In this document: in pieces, positions 1 to 5,295 of the stretch
Layout of the letters: each line of letters begins with the position of its first letter
Position numbering within the stretch: the stretch's first letter is position 1
Origin: Prevotella sp.
GTDB taxonomy: Bacteria > Bacteroidota > Bacteroidia > Bacteroidales > Bacteroidaceae
DNA length: 5,295 nucleotides
Direction: 5' to 3'
Assembly (NCBI GenBank): GCA_021204735.1
Contig: JAJPYV010000235.1
Location: forward strand, 1-5,295
Notes under the pieces: model-generated
What the model was told of the DNA's origin: nothing
Seen by the model: the letters and a program-made list of their open reading frames with translations, nothing else
Database searches by the model: none
Program-made: the position numbers and the translations under genes

Positions 1-486
1 GCAAAGGACTGCTGCATCGAGTTCAACTCTATGAGCAAAAGTCATAATATGCCAGGCTGGCGTGTGGGTATGTGTGCTTCTAATGCGAAATTCATCGACT
101 GGATTTTGAAGATAAAAAGCAATATCGACTCGGGTACGTTCCGTGGCATCCAGTTGGCTGCTGCCGAGGCTTACAACAACAGTGAGGAATGGCATCATAA
201 TGCTAATGTTGTTACATACAAGAACAGGCGTAAGTATGCTGAAATGATAATGACTGAATTGGACTGCACTTTCGACCCGAATCAGGTGGGTATGTTCCTT
301 TGGGGGAAAATCCCTGAGAAATATTCCAATTGTGAGGAACTCACCGAAAAGGTGTTGCATAATGCTCGTGTATTTATCACTCCTGGTTTTATCTTCGGCA
401 AGAATGGCGAAAGGTATATCCGCATCTCCCTTTGTGCCAAGGATGCCAAAATTCAAGAGGCCTTACAGAGAATAAAATCAATGTAA
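1..486 (+). CDS. PLP-dependent aminotransferase, class I/II (C-terminal part, 5' truncated by window edge)
   Basis: The reading frame is open from base 1 and ends at TAA 484-486, leaving 161 residues, less than half of a usual ~390-residue fold-type I aminotransferase. The segment FNSMSKSHNMPGWRVG near the start is the PLP-lysine motif; the Schiff-base lysine is K13 of the visible part (bases 37-39). The GERYIRISLC segment near the C-terminus carries the Arg (bases 421-423) that in this family grips the substrate alpha-carboxylate. The large-domain helix and the small domain between them look intact. The substrate cannot be read from the sequence. Because a DAHP synthase/chorismate mutase and a prephenate dehydrogenase follow 37 and 25 nt apart, the likely job is transamination of 4-hydroxyphenylpyruvate and/or phenylpyruvate to tyrosine/phenylalanine (inference from context). 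An LL-diaminopimelate-aminotransferase-like or aspartate enzyme remains possible. The gene start and any promoter lie outside the window. Confidence 0.9.
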   Translation, partial: AKDCCIEFNSMSKSHNMPGWRVGMCASNAKFIDWILKIKSNIDSGTFRGIQLAAAEAYNNSEEWHHNANVVTYKNRRKYAEMIMTELDCTFDPNQVGMFLWGKIPEKYSNCEELTEKVLHNARVFITPGFIFGKNGERYIRISLCAKDAKIQEALQRIKSM

Positions 487-491
487 TATGA

Positions 492-512
492 TTTTTAATT
501 TTTAATTTTTAA
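492..512. repeat. Tandem heptamer array TTTTTAA x3
   Basis: Three perfect copies of TTTTTAA occupy 492-498, 499-505 and 506-512, followed by a partial fourth (TTTA). The array fills most of the 37-nt gap between the aminotransferase stop and the DAHP synthase start, ending 11 nt before the ATG. No Shine-Dalgarno sequence is present. The A/T-rich array may keep the initiation region unstructured (inference). Related arrays occur at 2475-2495 and 4393-4427. Confidence 0.85.
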
Positions 513-523
513 TTTAGAATTAC

Positions 524-1591
524 ATGGAACTTGAATTACAACCGCTTGATCTTCCAAGCGAAAATAAACGTCTTACGGTAATTGCCGGTCCATGCTCTGC
601 CGAGTCTGAAGAGCAAGTAATGACAACAGCCAAGCAGTTGGCTGAAAAGGGTTGCCACATTTTCCGTGCTGGTGTGTGGAAACCTCGTACAAAACCAGGC
701 GGCTTTGAGGGGCATGGCGAAAAGGCTTTGCCATGGCTGCAACGGGTAAAAGAGGAGACAGGTATGCAGACTTGTGTTGAGGTTGCTACGCCTGAACACG
801 TGGAGTTGGCATTGAAATATGGTATTGACATCTTCTGGATTGGCGCACGCACGTCTGCTAACCCTTTTGCAATGCAGGCGATTGCTGATGCTCTCAAAGG
901 TGTTGACATCCCTGTATTGGTGAAAAATCCTGTCAACCCTGACCTCGAACTGTGGATTGGTGCTATGGAGCGTCTCAATCAGGTTGGTATCAAACGCCTT
1001 GCTGCCATACACCGTGGTTTTTCAAGTTATGACAAGAAGATATACCGTAATCTCCCGATGTGGCAAATTCCTATCGAGTTGCGACGCCGTATTCATAATC
1101 TGCCTATCTTCTGTGATCCAAGTCATATCGGTGGCAGACGTGAACTGATTGCTCCTCTTTGTCAGCAGGCTATGGATCTCGGTTTCAATGGTCTTGTCAT
1201 TGAAAGTCATTGTGACCCGGACAATGCATGGAGCGATGCAAAACAGCAGATTACGCCAGACGTGCTTGACTATATTCTTGGTCTTCTCGTAATCCGTGAT
1301 GAGACGGTAACAACTGAGGGTATTACCACATTGAGAAAGCAAATCGATGAACTTGACAACCAACTTATGGATCTTGTTGCTAAGAGAATGCGTGTCTGCC
1401 GCGAGATTGGTCAGTACAAAAAGGAGCATAATATGACTGTCCTTCAGGCTTCTCGTTATAATGAAATCCTTGACAAGCGTGGCGCACAGGGCTCTCTCTG
1501 TGGCATCCATCCTAATTGTGTAAAGACGATTTTCGAGGCTATCCACGAGGAATCGGTAAGGCAACAGATAGAGATTATCAATAAGCAATGA
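524..1591 (+). CDS. aroF: Bifunctional DAHP synthase (class I-beta) / chorismate mutase (AroQ type)
   Basis: This 355-residue protein catalyses the first shikimate-pathway step (phosphoenolpyruvate + erythrose 4-phosphate to DAHP) and also chorismate to prephenate. Residues ~15-255 form the DAHP synthase/KDO8P synthase TIM barrel. Visible motifs are AGPCSAESEE, KPRTKPGGFEGHG, VKNPVNPD, HRGFSSYD and FCDPSHIGG. Expected metal ligands are C24, H201, E227 and D238; the 26- and 11-residue gaps between the last three match the class I-beta enzyme of Thermotoga as I recall it. Residues ~265-350 are an all-helical chorismate mutase; aligned by eye to E. coli AroQ, R271, R288, K299 and Q348 fall on catalytic positions. 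There is no extra N-terminal regulatory domain. C-terminal mutase fusion is known in Bacteroidetes, with a characterised Prevotella nigrescens enzyme reported to be controlled by prephenate; similar control here is inference. The ATG at 524 places the barrel normally. The symbol follows common Bacteroidetes naming. Confidence 0.96.
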   Translation: MELELQPLDLPSENKRLTVIAGPCSAESEEQVMTTAKQLAEKGCHIFRAGVWKPRTKPGGFEGHGEKALPWLQRVKEETGMQTCVEVATPEHVELALKYGIDIFWIGARTSANPFAMQAIADALKGVDIPVLVKNPVNPDLELWIGAMERLNQVGIKRLAAIHRGFSSYDKKIYRNLPMWQIPIELRRRIHNLPIFCDPSHIGGRRELIAPLCQQAMDLGFNGLVIESHCDPDNAWSDAKQQITPDVLDYILGLLVIRDETVTTEGITTLRKQIDELDNQLMDLVAKRMRVCREIGQYKKEHNMTVLQASRYNEILDKRGAQGSLCGIHPNCVKTIFEAIHEESVRQQIEIINKQ

Positions 1592-1616
1592 TGTTTAGTT
1601 CATTATAATTTCATAT

Positions 1617-2390
1617 ATGAAAATTCTGGTACTTGGAGCTGGTAAGATGGGAAGTTTCTTCCTCGATCTGCTTAGTTTTGAACATGAGACGGCGGTTTAT
1701 GAGAAAAATCCGCAACGACTGAGGTTTACTTACAACACTCAACGGTTTACTACTATGGAGGAAATCGAGGAGTTCAAACCTGAATTGGTAATAAATGCTG
1801 TTACGGTGAAGTTTACTATCCCTGCTTTCGAGGAGGTGCTTCCTCACTTGCCTGTGGAATGTATCATCAGTGATATTTCTTCTGTTAAGACGGGCCTGAA
1901 GGATTTTTACACTAAATGTGGGCATCGCTTTGTGTCTACTCATCCTATGTTCGGTCCTACTTTTGCAAATCTCAACCAATTGCAGCATGAGAATGCTATT
2001 ATCATTAATGAGGGTGATTATATGGGGCGGCTTCTGTTCAAGGAACTGTATGGTAAGTTGGGATTGAACATTTATGAGTATTCTTTTGAGGAACATGACA
2101 AGACGGTGGCTTATTCTTTGAGTATTCCGTTTGTGAGTACTTTCGTATTCGCTGCTGTGATGAAACATCAGGATGCGCCTGGTACTACCTTCAAGCGTCA
2201 CATGGGTATTGCTAAGGGTGTTCTCAGTGAGGATGATTATCTGTTGCAGGAAATCCTTTTCAATCCTTATACCTCTGGTCAGGTGGCGAATATCCGCAAG
2301 GAATTGAAGGACCTCCTCGAAATAATCGACAATAAGGATGAGGAAGGCATGAAGGCGTATCTTACAAAAATCCGCAATAATGTCAAATAA
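1617..2390 (+). CDS. tyrA: Prephenate dehydrogenase, short Bacteroidetes-type
   Basis: This cytosolic 257-residue enzyme oxidatively decarboxylates prephenate to 4-hydroxyphenylpyruvate for tyrosine synthesis. The N-terminal Rossmann fold shows GAGKMG at residues 7-12, with E29 at the end of the second strand, which favours NAD over NADP. The family segments SDISSVK (86-91) and STHPMFGPT (107-115) supply the probable active-site S89 and catalytic H109, by eye alignment with the Aquifex enzyme (S126, H147). The rest is the helical dimerisation domain, ending in charged helices. There is no ACT domain or fused chorismate mutase; the mutase sits in the preceding gene, 25 nt upstream, so consecutive steps are co-transcribed. 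The position of the Aquifex substrate-binding Arg250 seems to hold Q211 here, with R194 nearby as a possible stand-in. The start has no Shine-Dalgarno, as is normal for this phylum; ATG 1617 begins exactly at the first Rossmann strand. Confidence 0.93.
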   Translation: MKILVLGAGKMGSFFLDLLSFEHETAVYEKNPQRLRFTYNTQRFTTMEEIEEFKPELVINAVTVKFTIPAFEEVLPHLPVECIISDISSVKTGLKDFYTKCGHRFVSTHPMFGPTFANLNQLQHENAIIINEGDYMGRLLFKELYGKLGLNIYEYSFEEHDKTVAYSLSIPFVSTFVFAAVMKHQDAPGTTFKRHMGIAKGVLSEDDYLLQEILFNPYTSGQVANIRKELKDLLEIIDNKDEEGMKAYLTKIRNNVK

Positions 2391-2423
2391 AAGCCCCCTC
2401 TAACTCCCCCAATAGGGGAGGAC
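2391..2423. repeat. C/G-rich hairpin element, probable interspersed repeat
   Basis: Directly after the tyrA stop comes AAGCCCCCTCTAACTCCCCC followed by AATAGGGGAGGAC. CTCCCC (2404-2409) pairs perfectly with GGGGAG (2415-2420) around a 5-nt loop. Its composition stands out sharply from the A/T-rich spacers. I recall very similar CCCCCTCTAACTCCCCC...GGGGGAGG sequences scattered between Bacteroidetes genes, so it is probably an interspersed palindromic element (recalled, not searched). There is no T-tract after the stem on either strand, so it is not a standard intrinsic terminator, though the hairpin could still reduce read-through into copA or protect the upstream mRNA 3' end. Confidence 0.6.
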
Positions 2424-2474
2424 ATAGATAGATATTTGGGTGATAATGCAAGCAAGGAGCCAAGCAAAATGGAA

Positions 2475-2495
2475 CTTTTAACTTTTAACTTTTAA
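2475..2495. repeat. Tandem heptamer array CTTTTAA x3
   Basis: Three perfect CTTTTAA copies lie at 2475-2481, 2482-2488 and 2489-2495, followed by a partial CTT. The last full copy ends 9 nt before the GTG start of the copper ATPase gene. It has the same 7-nt period and TTAA core as the array in front of the DAHP synthase gene, and the same placement just upstream of a start codon. The last copy also supplies the in-frame TAA (2493-2495) that limits how far upstream the ATPase gene can begin. Confidence 0.85.
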
Positions 2496-2504
2496 CTTGA
2501 ATCT

Positions 2505-4406
2505 GTGCGTAGTACTTTTGCCGTAATCGGAATGGCGTGTGCTGGTTGTGCCGCCAACATAGAAAGGAAGTTGAACACGTTGGAGGGTATCTCGGTAGCG
2601 AATGTGAATTTCGCCGCCCGTACTGTATTAGTGGAATATGAGCCAAAGGTAATTACTCCGCAAAAGATGAAGGAGGAGCTTATAAAGATTGGTTATGATC
2701 TTATAGTAGATGATGAGGACTCCCTTGCCACTATCGAAAAGAACAATTACAACCGTTTGCTCAAACGACTTACTTGGTCGTGGATATTGGCATTGCTCAC
2801 GATGTGCATTTCCATGGGCTGGATTAATGTCGGTAATAGGGATGAGGCCAATCAGACAATGCTGATTGTGGCTTTGTTCAGTATTGTGTATTGTGGAAGG
2901 CAGTTTTACGTGAACGCTTGGAGACAGTTGCTGCATGGTATGGCTAACATGGATACCTTGGTGGCGATGAGTACTTTTATCTCTTTCGTGTTCAGCGTGT
3001 TCAACACTTTCTGGGGCAATACTTTCTGGGTCTCAAGGGGAATAGATAACCATACTTATTTTGATGCTTCGGTGATGATTATCACTTTTGTCCTCACTGG
3101 GCGTTTTCTTGAGGAAAAGGCTAAAAATAGTACGGCTTCTGCTATCCGTGAATTGATTGGTCTTGCTCCAAAGATGGCGCATGTCGTAAATGGCAATAGT
3201 GTAGATGATGTGCCTATTGCTACATTGAGCAAGGGGGACATTATTGAGGTGCGCCCTGGTGAGAAAATCCCTGTTGATGGTTCTGTAAAGGTGGGTGAGG
3301 CGTATATTGATGAGAGTATGATGACTGGTGAGCCGATTCCTGTGCAAAGGAAAAATGGTGACAAGGTATTTGCTGGGACACTCATAAAGCAGGGTTCTTT
3401 ACGTTTCCGTGCGGAGGAGGTGGGCAGTAAGACAATGCTCGCTCATATTATTCAAATGGTTCAGGAGGCGCAGGGCAGTAAGGCTCCCGTGCAGCGTGTT
3501 ACCGATAAGATTGCGGCTATTTTCGTTCCTGTTGTTCTATGCTTGTCTATTCTTACGTTTGTGTTGTGGTATCTAATTGGTGGTGAGACGCAGTTGCCAC
3601 GTGCTATTCTCTCTGCTGTCTCTGTTTTGGTTATAGCCTGCCCGTGTGCCTTGGGACTTGCCACGCCTACTGCCTTGATGGTGGGTATCGGTAAGGCTGC
3701 GGGCAAGAACATTCTGATAAAGGATGCTACTGCTCTTGAGAATATCCGTCAGGTGGATGCCTTGGTGATTGACAAGACGGGAACTCTGACTATACCAAAT
3801 AGGGATGTCGATTTTACTAAGGCTGATTCATTGTCGCTTGATGAGCGTGAGACGCTTAAACCGTATGCTCGTGAGGCAATGGAAACTCTTCAGAATGAGG
3901 GTGTTGTGGTTTACATGATGAGTGGCGATAAGGGTGAGGCTGCTGCTTATTGGGCTGAAAAGACGGGTATCAGGCATTATAAGAGTAATGTGTTGCCGCA
4001 GGATAAGGAGAATATGGTGCGCCAGCTACAGTCGGAGGGGCATCATGTGGCTATGGTCGGTGATGGGATAAACGATACGCAGGCTCTTGCTGCTGCCGAT
4101 GTGAGTATCGCTATGGGTAAGGGTACTGATATCGCTATGGACGTGGCGCAGGTTACGCTGATGGGAACGGATCTCCGTCGTATTCCTGATGCTATTATGC
4201 TTTCCCGAAAAACTGTTGGGATGATTCACCAAAATCTTTTTTGGGCGTTTATATATAATATTGTGTGCATTCCTCTTGCCGCAGGTATTCCTTTCCTTTT
4301 CGGTTGGCATTGGCAAATAACTCCTATGTGGGCAAGTGCGTTGATGGCTTTCTCCAGCATTAGCGTGGTTCTCAATAGCTTACGACTTAAGAGAATTAAG
4401 TGTTAA
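2505..4406 (+). CDS. copA: P1B-1 type Cu(I)-transporting ATPase lacking a recognisable N-domain
   Basis: This 633-residue inner-membrane pump probably exports Cu(I) (or Ag(I)). Residues 3-68 are one HMA metal-binding domain with GMACAGC (C12, C15). Eight membrane segments can be drawn: ~91-108, 117-136, 150-168, 184-202, 335-358, 368-388, 572-595 and 604-625. The actuator domain has TGEP (274-277). The transport site has CPC (379-381), N577-x6-Y584-N585-x4-P590 and P607-x6-M614-x2-S617-S618, the full Cu(I) subgroup signature. The P-domain has phosphorylated D423 in DKTGT, S473-G474-D475, K501 and GDGIND (519-524). Oddly, D423 and D475 are only 52 residues apart; the usual ATP-binding N-domain with its SEHP and glycine motifs is absent, which explains a length about 100 below the family norm. 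No stop or frame break is seen. The start is GTG: an in-frame TAA lies four codons upstream, and the next Met (M10) would cut the first HMA strand. No copper chaperone or regulator gene is nearby. Confidence 0.93.
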   Translation: MRSTFAVIGMACAGCAANIERKLNTLEGISVANVNFAARTVLVEYEPKVITPQKMKEELIKIGYDLIVDDEDSLATIEKNNYNRLLKRLTWSWILALLTMCISMGWINVGNRDEANQTMLIVALFSIVYCGRQFYVNAWRQLLHGMANMDTLVAMSTFISFVFSVFNTFWGNTFWVSRGIDNHTYFDASVMIITFVLTGRFLEEKAKNSTASAIRELIGLAPKMAHVVNGNSVDDVPIATLSKGDIIEVRPGEKIPVDGSVKVGEAYIDESMMTGEPIPVQRKNGDKVFAGTLIKQGSLRFRAEEVGSKTMLAHIIQMVQEAQGSKAPVQRVTDKIAAIFVPVVLCLSILTFVLWYLIGGETQLPRAILSAVSVLVIACPCALGLATPTALMVGIGKAAGKNILIKDATALENIRQVDALVIDKTGTLTIPNRDVDFTKADSLSLDERETLKPYAREAMETLQNEGVVVYMMSGDKGEAAAYWAEKTGIRHYKSNVLPQDKENMVRQLQSEGHHVAMVGDGINDTQALAAADVSIAMGKGTDIAMDVAQVTLMGTDLRRIPDAIMLSRKTVGMIHQNLFWAFIYNIVCIPLAAGIPFLFGWHWQITPMWASALMAFSSISVVLNSLRLKRIKC

Positions 4407-4427
4407 GAATTAAGAGTGATGAATTAA
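4393..4427. repeat. Degenerate heptamer array, GAATTAA-type, overlapping the copA 3' end
   Basis: Read in 7-nt steps from 4393 the sequence is GAATTAA, GTGTTAA, GAATTAA, GAGTGAT, GAATTAA, so GAATTAA recurs at exact 14-nt spacing (4393, 4407, 4421). The array supplies the last copA codons and its stop TAA (4404-4406) and continues into the gap between the two convergent genes. It shares the 7-nt period and TTAA core with the arrays at 492-512 and 2475-2495. Confidence 0.6.
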
Positions 4428-4436
4428 AAATTCATC
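4418..4436. terminator. Inverted repeat between convergent genes, possible bidirectional transcription end
   Basis: GATGAATT (4418-4425) and AATTCATC (4429-4436) are perfect 8-nt inverted arms around a 3-nt AAA loop. The structure sits 12 nt after the copA stop and overlaps the stop codon of the convergent - strand gene. Position fits a shared terminator, but the stem is A/T-rich and no T-run follows on either strand, so termination is only a suggestion. Confidence 0.35.
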
Positions 4437-5154
4437 TCGTAGAATTTTCAACGGAGAGTTGAATACTGAAACTTGGACTGAAATTATATTTTATGGCTGC
4501 TCCGATGCGGTCTCCGATATTACTGATGTCATAGAATGGCATTGGCATTCTGCTTTTTACTAATGACTTCTGTCCGTAGATATATCCTTCCCAATGCTCG
4601 TCAAACTTATATCCGATCACGGCGTTTATCCCTGCATCACGGTAGGAATCGTGCGACCAATAGAGATTGTCAAGGTACCCGCCAACGGCTATTGACAGTT
4701 TGTCGGTAATCGGTTCGGCATACATCACACTGATACTCTGTCCGAAACCAGTGCCTCTCCACGACTTTTTCCCGAATGTTGCGAATGCTGAAATACCAAT
4801 ATTTACATTTAGTCCTTTGTGTAATTCCCAATCGTACCAACCGTCCCAATTCATCGGATACATCCCGATTGCTGTTTGACCGTAACGGTTGAGCAATGGA
4901 ATATGTAGCGTGTCTTGAATTGCAGGTGAAATGCCGCTCTCAATATTGTTGTCGATTTCAACGTCTTTATTCAATGTTCTCTCATACATATCCATGTCAA
5001 CTGCCTCTGCTGTTGTGGGTGATGAAATGGTGGTTATCATTTCTGGTTGGAAATCATCTCTTGCCTCACTTTCTGCCGCAACTGTCTTATCGTCTTGTGC
5101 ATTCATGGCGTATGGCAAAAAACAAATCATCATGATGAAAAGCATTCTTTTCAT
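4432..5154 (-). CDS. Exported beta-rich protein of unknown function, putative outer-membrane barrel
   Basis: I do not recognise this gene. From ATG 5154-5152 it encodes 240 residues starting with a clear signal peptide: basic MKRM, a hydrophobic core (residues 5-16) and AMNA before QDD, so signal peptidase I cleavage after A19 is likely. Residues 20-80 are acidic, Ser/Thr-rich and probably disordered. From ~112 the chain becomes a series of amphipathic strands with glycine/aromatic content typical of outer-membrane beta-proteins: ~113-127, 136-147, 151-162, 173-184, 187-196, 215-225 and 228-237. The C-terminus (VENSTR) lacks the terminal aromatic residue of many barrel proteins. An ATG at 5256 would add 34 in-frame residues, but that buries the signal peptide, so 5154 is preferred. 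The gene converges on copA, with 25 nt between the stop codons, and has its own promoter candidate. A periplasmic beta-sandwich is an alternative to a barrel. Confidence 0.75.
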   Translation of the reverse strand: MKRMLFIMMICFLPYAMNAQDDKTVAAESEARDDFQPEMITTISSPTTAEAVDMDMYERTLNKDVEIDNNIESGISPAIQDTLHIPLLNRYGQTAIGMYPMNWDGWYDWELHKGLNVNIGISAFATFGKKSWRGTGFGQSISVMYAEPITDKLSIAVGGYLDNLYWSHDSYRDAGINAVIGYKFDEHWEGYIYGQKSLVKSRMPMPFYDISNIGDRIGAAIKYNFSPSFSIQLSVENSTR

Positions 5155-5265
5155 CACTGACAAGTTTTGCCTCCACCATCCATCTTCCTTATATTCCATT
5201 GATATATAGCCTTTCATACCGCAATAATACAAATTTGTTAAGTCTAACCTCACCATCAGACTTTA
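5155..5265 (-). other. Leader region of the exported-protein gene
   Basis: This ~110-nt stretch lies between the predicted promoter and the start codon. It contains no stop codon in the frame of the downstream gene from 5256 onward, with in-frame ATGs at 5256, 5217 and 5199. It also has a 10-nt perfect palindrome ACAAATTTGT (5229-5238) that might be an operator. No riboswitch fold or small peptide with obvious function is evident. Confidence 0.3.
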
Positions 5266-5273
5266 CAAAAGTA
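5266..5273 (-). promoter_or_regulatory. Bacteroidetes-type -7 promoter element (TACTTTTG)
   Basis: On the - strand, bases 5273-5266 read TACTTTTG, a perfect match to the Bacteroidetes primary sigma factor -7 consensus TAnnTTTG. The matching -33 TTTG would fall about 19-21 nt upstream, at or just past the window edge, so it cannot be confirmed; the last visible bases there read TGG on the - strand. Transcription would begin a few bases downstream, near 5260, leaving a leader of about 100 nt before ATG 5154. Confidence 0.55.
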
Positions 5274-5295
5274 CATACAATTCTTGAAAAAACCA

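Noticed and set aside
492..512. CRISPR or phage attachment site
   Set aside because: The units are 7 nt with no spacers, and no cas, integrase or tRNA gene is present.
1022..1588. Long antisense open frame opposite the DAHP synthase/mutase gene
   Set aside because: It lies entirely within a well-supported gene and encodes no recognisable domain; the same applies to the antisense frames over tyrA (1611-2201) and over the early part of the DAHP synthase gene.
2391..2423. Intrinsic terminator after tyrA
   Set aside because: The stem is strong, but no T-rich tract follows it on either strand, so it was listed as a repeat element.
2431..2438. Possible -7 element GATATTTG upstream of copA
   Set aside because: The first consensus base is wrong and no TTTG is found 19-21 nt upstream; too weak to list as a promoter.
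2513..2520. Perfect TAnnTTTG match (TACTTTTG) inside the first codons of copA
   Set aside because: No TTTG sits at the proper upstream distance, and transcription from it would force initiation at M10, cutting the first strand and the GMxCxxC motif of the HMA domain. The GTG start at 2505 preserves the domain, so the match is likely chance coding sequence.
3771..3929. copA shortened by a frameshift or split gene
   Set aside because: The frame is continuous from 2505 to 4406, with all motifs on both sides of the gap in one frame; no leftover N-domain sequence was seen in the other frames.

Overview
The window looks like a chromosomal segment from a member of the Bacteroidetes, most likely Bacteroidales and Prevotella-like. 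The evidence is A/T-rich spacers without recognisable Shine-Dalgarno motifs, a perfect Bacteroidetes -7 promoter octamer (TAnnTTTG) ahead of the last gene, C-terminal fusion of chorismate mutase to DAHP synthase, and protein sequences typical of that group. The genus is an inference from sequence style and was not tested by a search.

Layout: positions 1-2390 carry the end of an aromatic amino acid operon on the + strand. It contains the C-terminal part of a PLP-dependent aminotransferase (1-486, cut by the window edge), a bifunctional DAHP synthase/chorismate mutase (524-1591) and a prephenate dehydrogenase (1617-2390). Gaps are 37 and 25 nt. A 114-nt spacer holding a C/G-rich hairpin element and a heptamer repeat separates tyrA from a P1B-1 copper ATPase on the same strand (2505-4406). 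The last gene (4432-5154) is on the - strand, converges on the ATPase, and encodes a small exported, beta-rich protein of unknown function. Its upstream region (5155-5295) holds a good promoter candidate.

The first three genes work together. DAHP synthase commits carbon to the shikimate pathway and chorismate mutase makes prephenate. TyrA makes 4-hydroxyphenylpyruvate, and the aminotransferase probably makes tyrosine and/or phenylalanine from the keto acids. The copper ATPase and the exported protein have no evident role in this pathway.

The most striking observations are two. The copper ATPase keeps every membrane and phosphorylation motif but lacks essentially the whole nucleotide-binding (N) domain: about 50 residues separate the phosphorylated Asp from the SGD motif, where the family normally has well over 100. 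In addition, three of the intergenic junctions hold 7-nt-period tandem repeats with a TTAA core, two of them ending within about 12 nt of a start codon. No RNA gene, CRISPR array, insertion sequence or prophage feature was seen, and no gene-free stretch exceeds 300 bases.
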